Shown here one piece after another: positions 63,290 through 64,000 of a DNA stretch of 64,000 bases (positions are counted from its first letter, which is position 1; each line of letters starts with the position of its first letter). The notes below the pieces were generated by a model. That model worked only from the letters and a program-made list of their open reading frames with translations. It was not told the origin of the DNA and made no database searches. Source of the stretch: Uliginosibacterium sp. (GTDB lineage: Bacteria > Pseudomonadota > Gammaproteobacteria > Burkholderiales > Rhodocyclaceae); the NCBI GenBank assembly GCA_016718265.1, contig JADKDZ010000007.1, positions 124,001 through 188,000 on the forward strand. Direction: 5' to 3'. The position numbers and the translations under genes are program-made.

Positions 63290-63859
63290 GTGAAAATCCG
63301 TTACAACGCTCCGGTCGTTCTAAGCTTCTCGCTCATCTGCCTGGGCGTCTTCCTGCTCAGCAGCCTTGTGCCGCTCAGCCAAGCGCTGTTTTTCGTGCCC
63401 GGTCGCAGCAGTTTTACCTTTGCCGCGCCGCTGAACTGGTTTCGCCTGGTGAGCCACGTGCTTGGTCACGGCAGCTGGGACCACCTGCTCGGCAACCTGT
63501 CATTCATTCTGCTGCTCGGACCAATTCTTGAAGAGAAGCACGGCAGCGGGCCCTTGCTGGCCATGATGCTGCTCACGGCCGCCGTCACTGGCATCATCAA
63601 CGCCTCGTTGTTTCAGTCAGGTTTGCTGGGTGCGAGCGGGATCGTCTTCATGATGATCCTGCTGGTCAGCGTCACCAATATTCGCAATGGCGAAGTACCG
63701 CTGACGTTTCTCCTGATCGCGTGCATCTACGTCGTGAGGGAATTCTCTGCGGGCTTCCGCGACGACCAGATCGCGCAGTCCGCCCACCTCATCGGCGGCG
63801 CGTGTGGCAGCTTGTTTGGATTCCTGACGAGTCGGGGCAATCGCCCGAGCGGTCGCTAG
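63290..63859 (+). CDS. Rhomboid family intramembrane serine protease
   Basis: A 189-residue, ~six-helix membrane protein. The catalytic Ser lies in LLGASGIVFM (GxSG) and the His in SAHLIGGACG; HLLGNLSFILLLG in helix 2 supplies the conserved His/Asn positions. The size fits the minimal bacterial rhomboid core. Start codon is GTG at 63290. Substrates unknown. The 141 bases after it to the window end hold nothing recognisable. Confidence 0.85.
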   Translation: MKIRYNAPVVLSFSLICLGVFLLSSLVPLSQALFFVPGRSSFTFAAPLNWFRLVSHVLGHGSWDHLLGNLSFILLLGPILEEKHGSGPLLAMMLLTAAVTGIINASLFQSGLLGASGIVFMMILLVSVTNIRNGEVPLTFLLIACIYVVREFSAGFRDDQIAQSAHLIGGACGSLFGFLTSRGNRPSGR

Positions 63860-64000
63860 CCCCGCCCAGCGCGGGCCGGCAAGGGTTCTCACGCACTAGC
63901 GACCTAGTAGTCAGCGCCCTCGCGACACCGATACTCGAATGCAAGTGAGGGCTTGTACAACACCCAGACGCAGGGCAGCAGCTCAATGCGCTCAACTTCA

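Overview
This is a GC-rich window (about 60% G+C by eye) with tightly packed, mostly core genes. The content fits a betaproteobacterium, probably Rhodocyclales-like. Supporting signs are the DUF2863 gene, the bioF-bioH-bioC-bioD order, a tig-clpP-clpX-lon block, an MSHA-type pilus locus and a membrane pyrophosphatase. The order is an inference; the class is fairly safe. No transposase, integrase, phage gene, CRISPR array or rRNA was recognised.

Layout. 1-4.4 kb: the 3' end of bioB, a small membrane protein, an NhaD/citrate-type ion transporter, a BioC-like methyltransferase and a HAD nucleotidase. 4.4-20.6 kb: a 15-gene msh (type IV pilus) locus on the minus strand, lying inside a tRNA array (Ala-Glu-Asp-Ala-Glu / msh / Asp). 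20.6-24.1 kb: a PP2C phosphatase, an FHA protein and an M61 PDZ peptidase. 24.6-27.1 kb: a divergent membrane pyrophosphatase. 27.3-30.6 kb: bioFHCD with 4-base overlaps, giving the window a second bioC. 30.7-35.9 kb: DUF2863 protein, an EF-G paralogue, a Nudix hydrolase, TatD and PilZ. 36-42.6 kb: lon, clpX, clpP, tig, orn. 42.6-55.6 kb: an M48 protease, rsgA, a DUF4125 / TPR-DUF4037 pair, VF530, an SbmA-like ABC transporter, a gene-poor 1.5-kb stretch, a GNAT enzyme, glnS, lrgAB and tadA. 55.6-60.1 kb: ygfZ, mltG, tmk, holB, hupB and tRNA-Val. 60.2-63.9 kb: a small membrane protein, a frameshifted FN3/beta-helix lipoprotein gene and a rhomboid protease.

The main structural result is that two operons widely conserved in proteobacteria are each cut in two here: mltG-tmk-holB | pilZ-tatD and tig-clpP-clpX-lon | hupB-tRNA-Val. 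Flipping the single ~23.6-kb segment between about 35.95 and 59.55 kb rebuilds both at once, so one inversion explains the layout. A short imperfect inverted repeat can be seen at the two break points.

Other points of note: a four-copy intergenic palindrome between 44.8 and 51.9 kb; an intrinsic terminator right behind the major pilin gene; a good heat-shock-type promoter before lon; a one-base frameshift at a poly-serine tract that splits a secreted beta-helix protein; and the poorly understood TPR-DUF4037 / DUF4125 pair. The DUF4037 member carries a nucleotidyltransferase-like motif and is the best candidate here for undescribed biochemistry.
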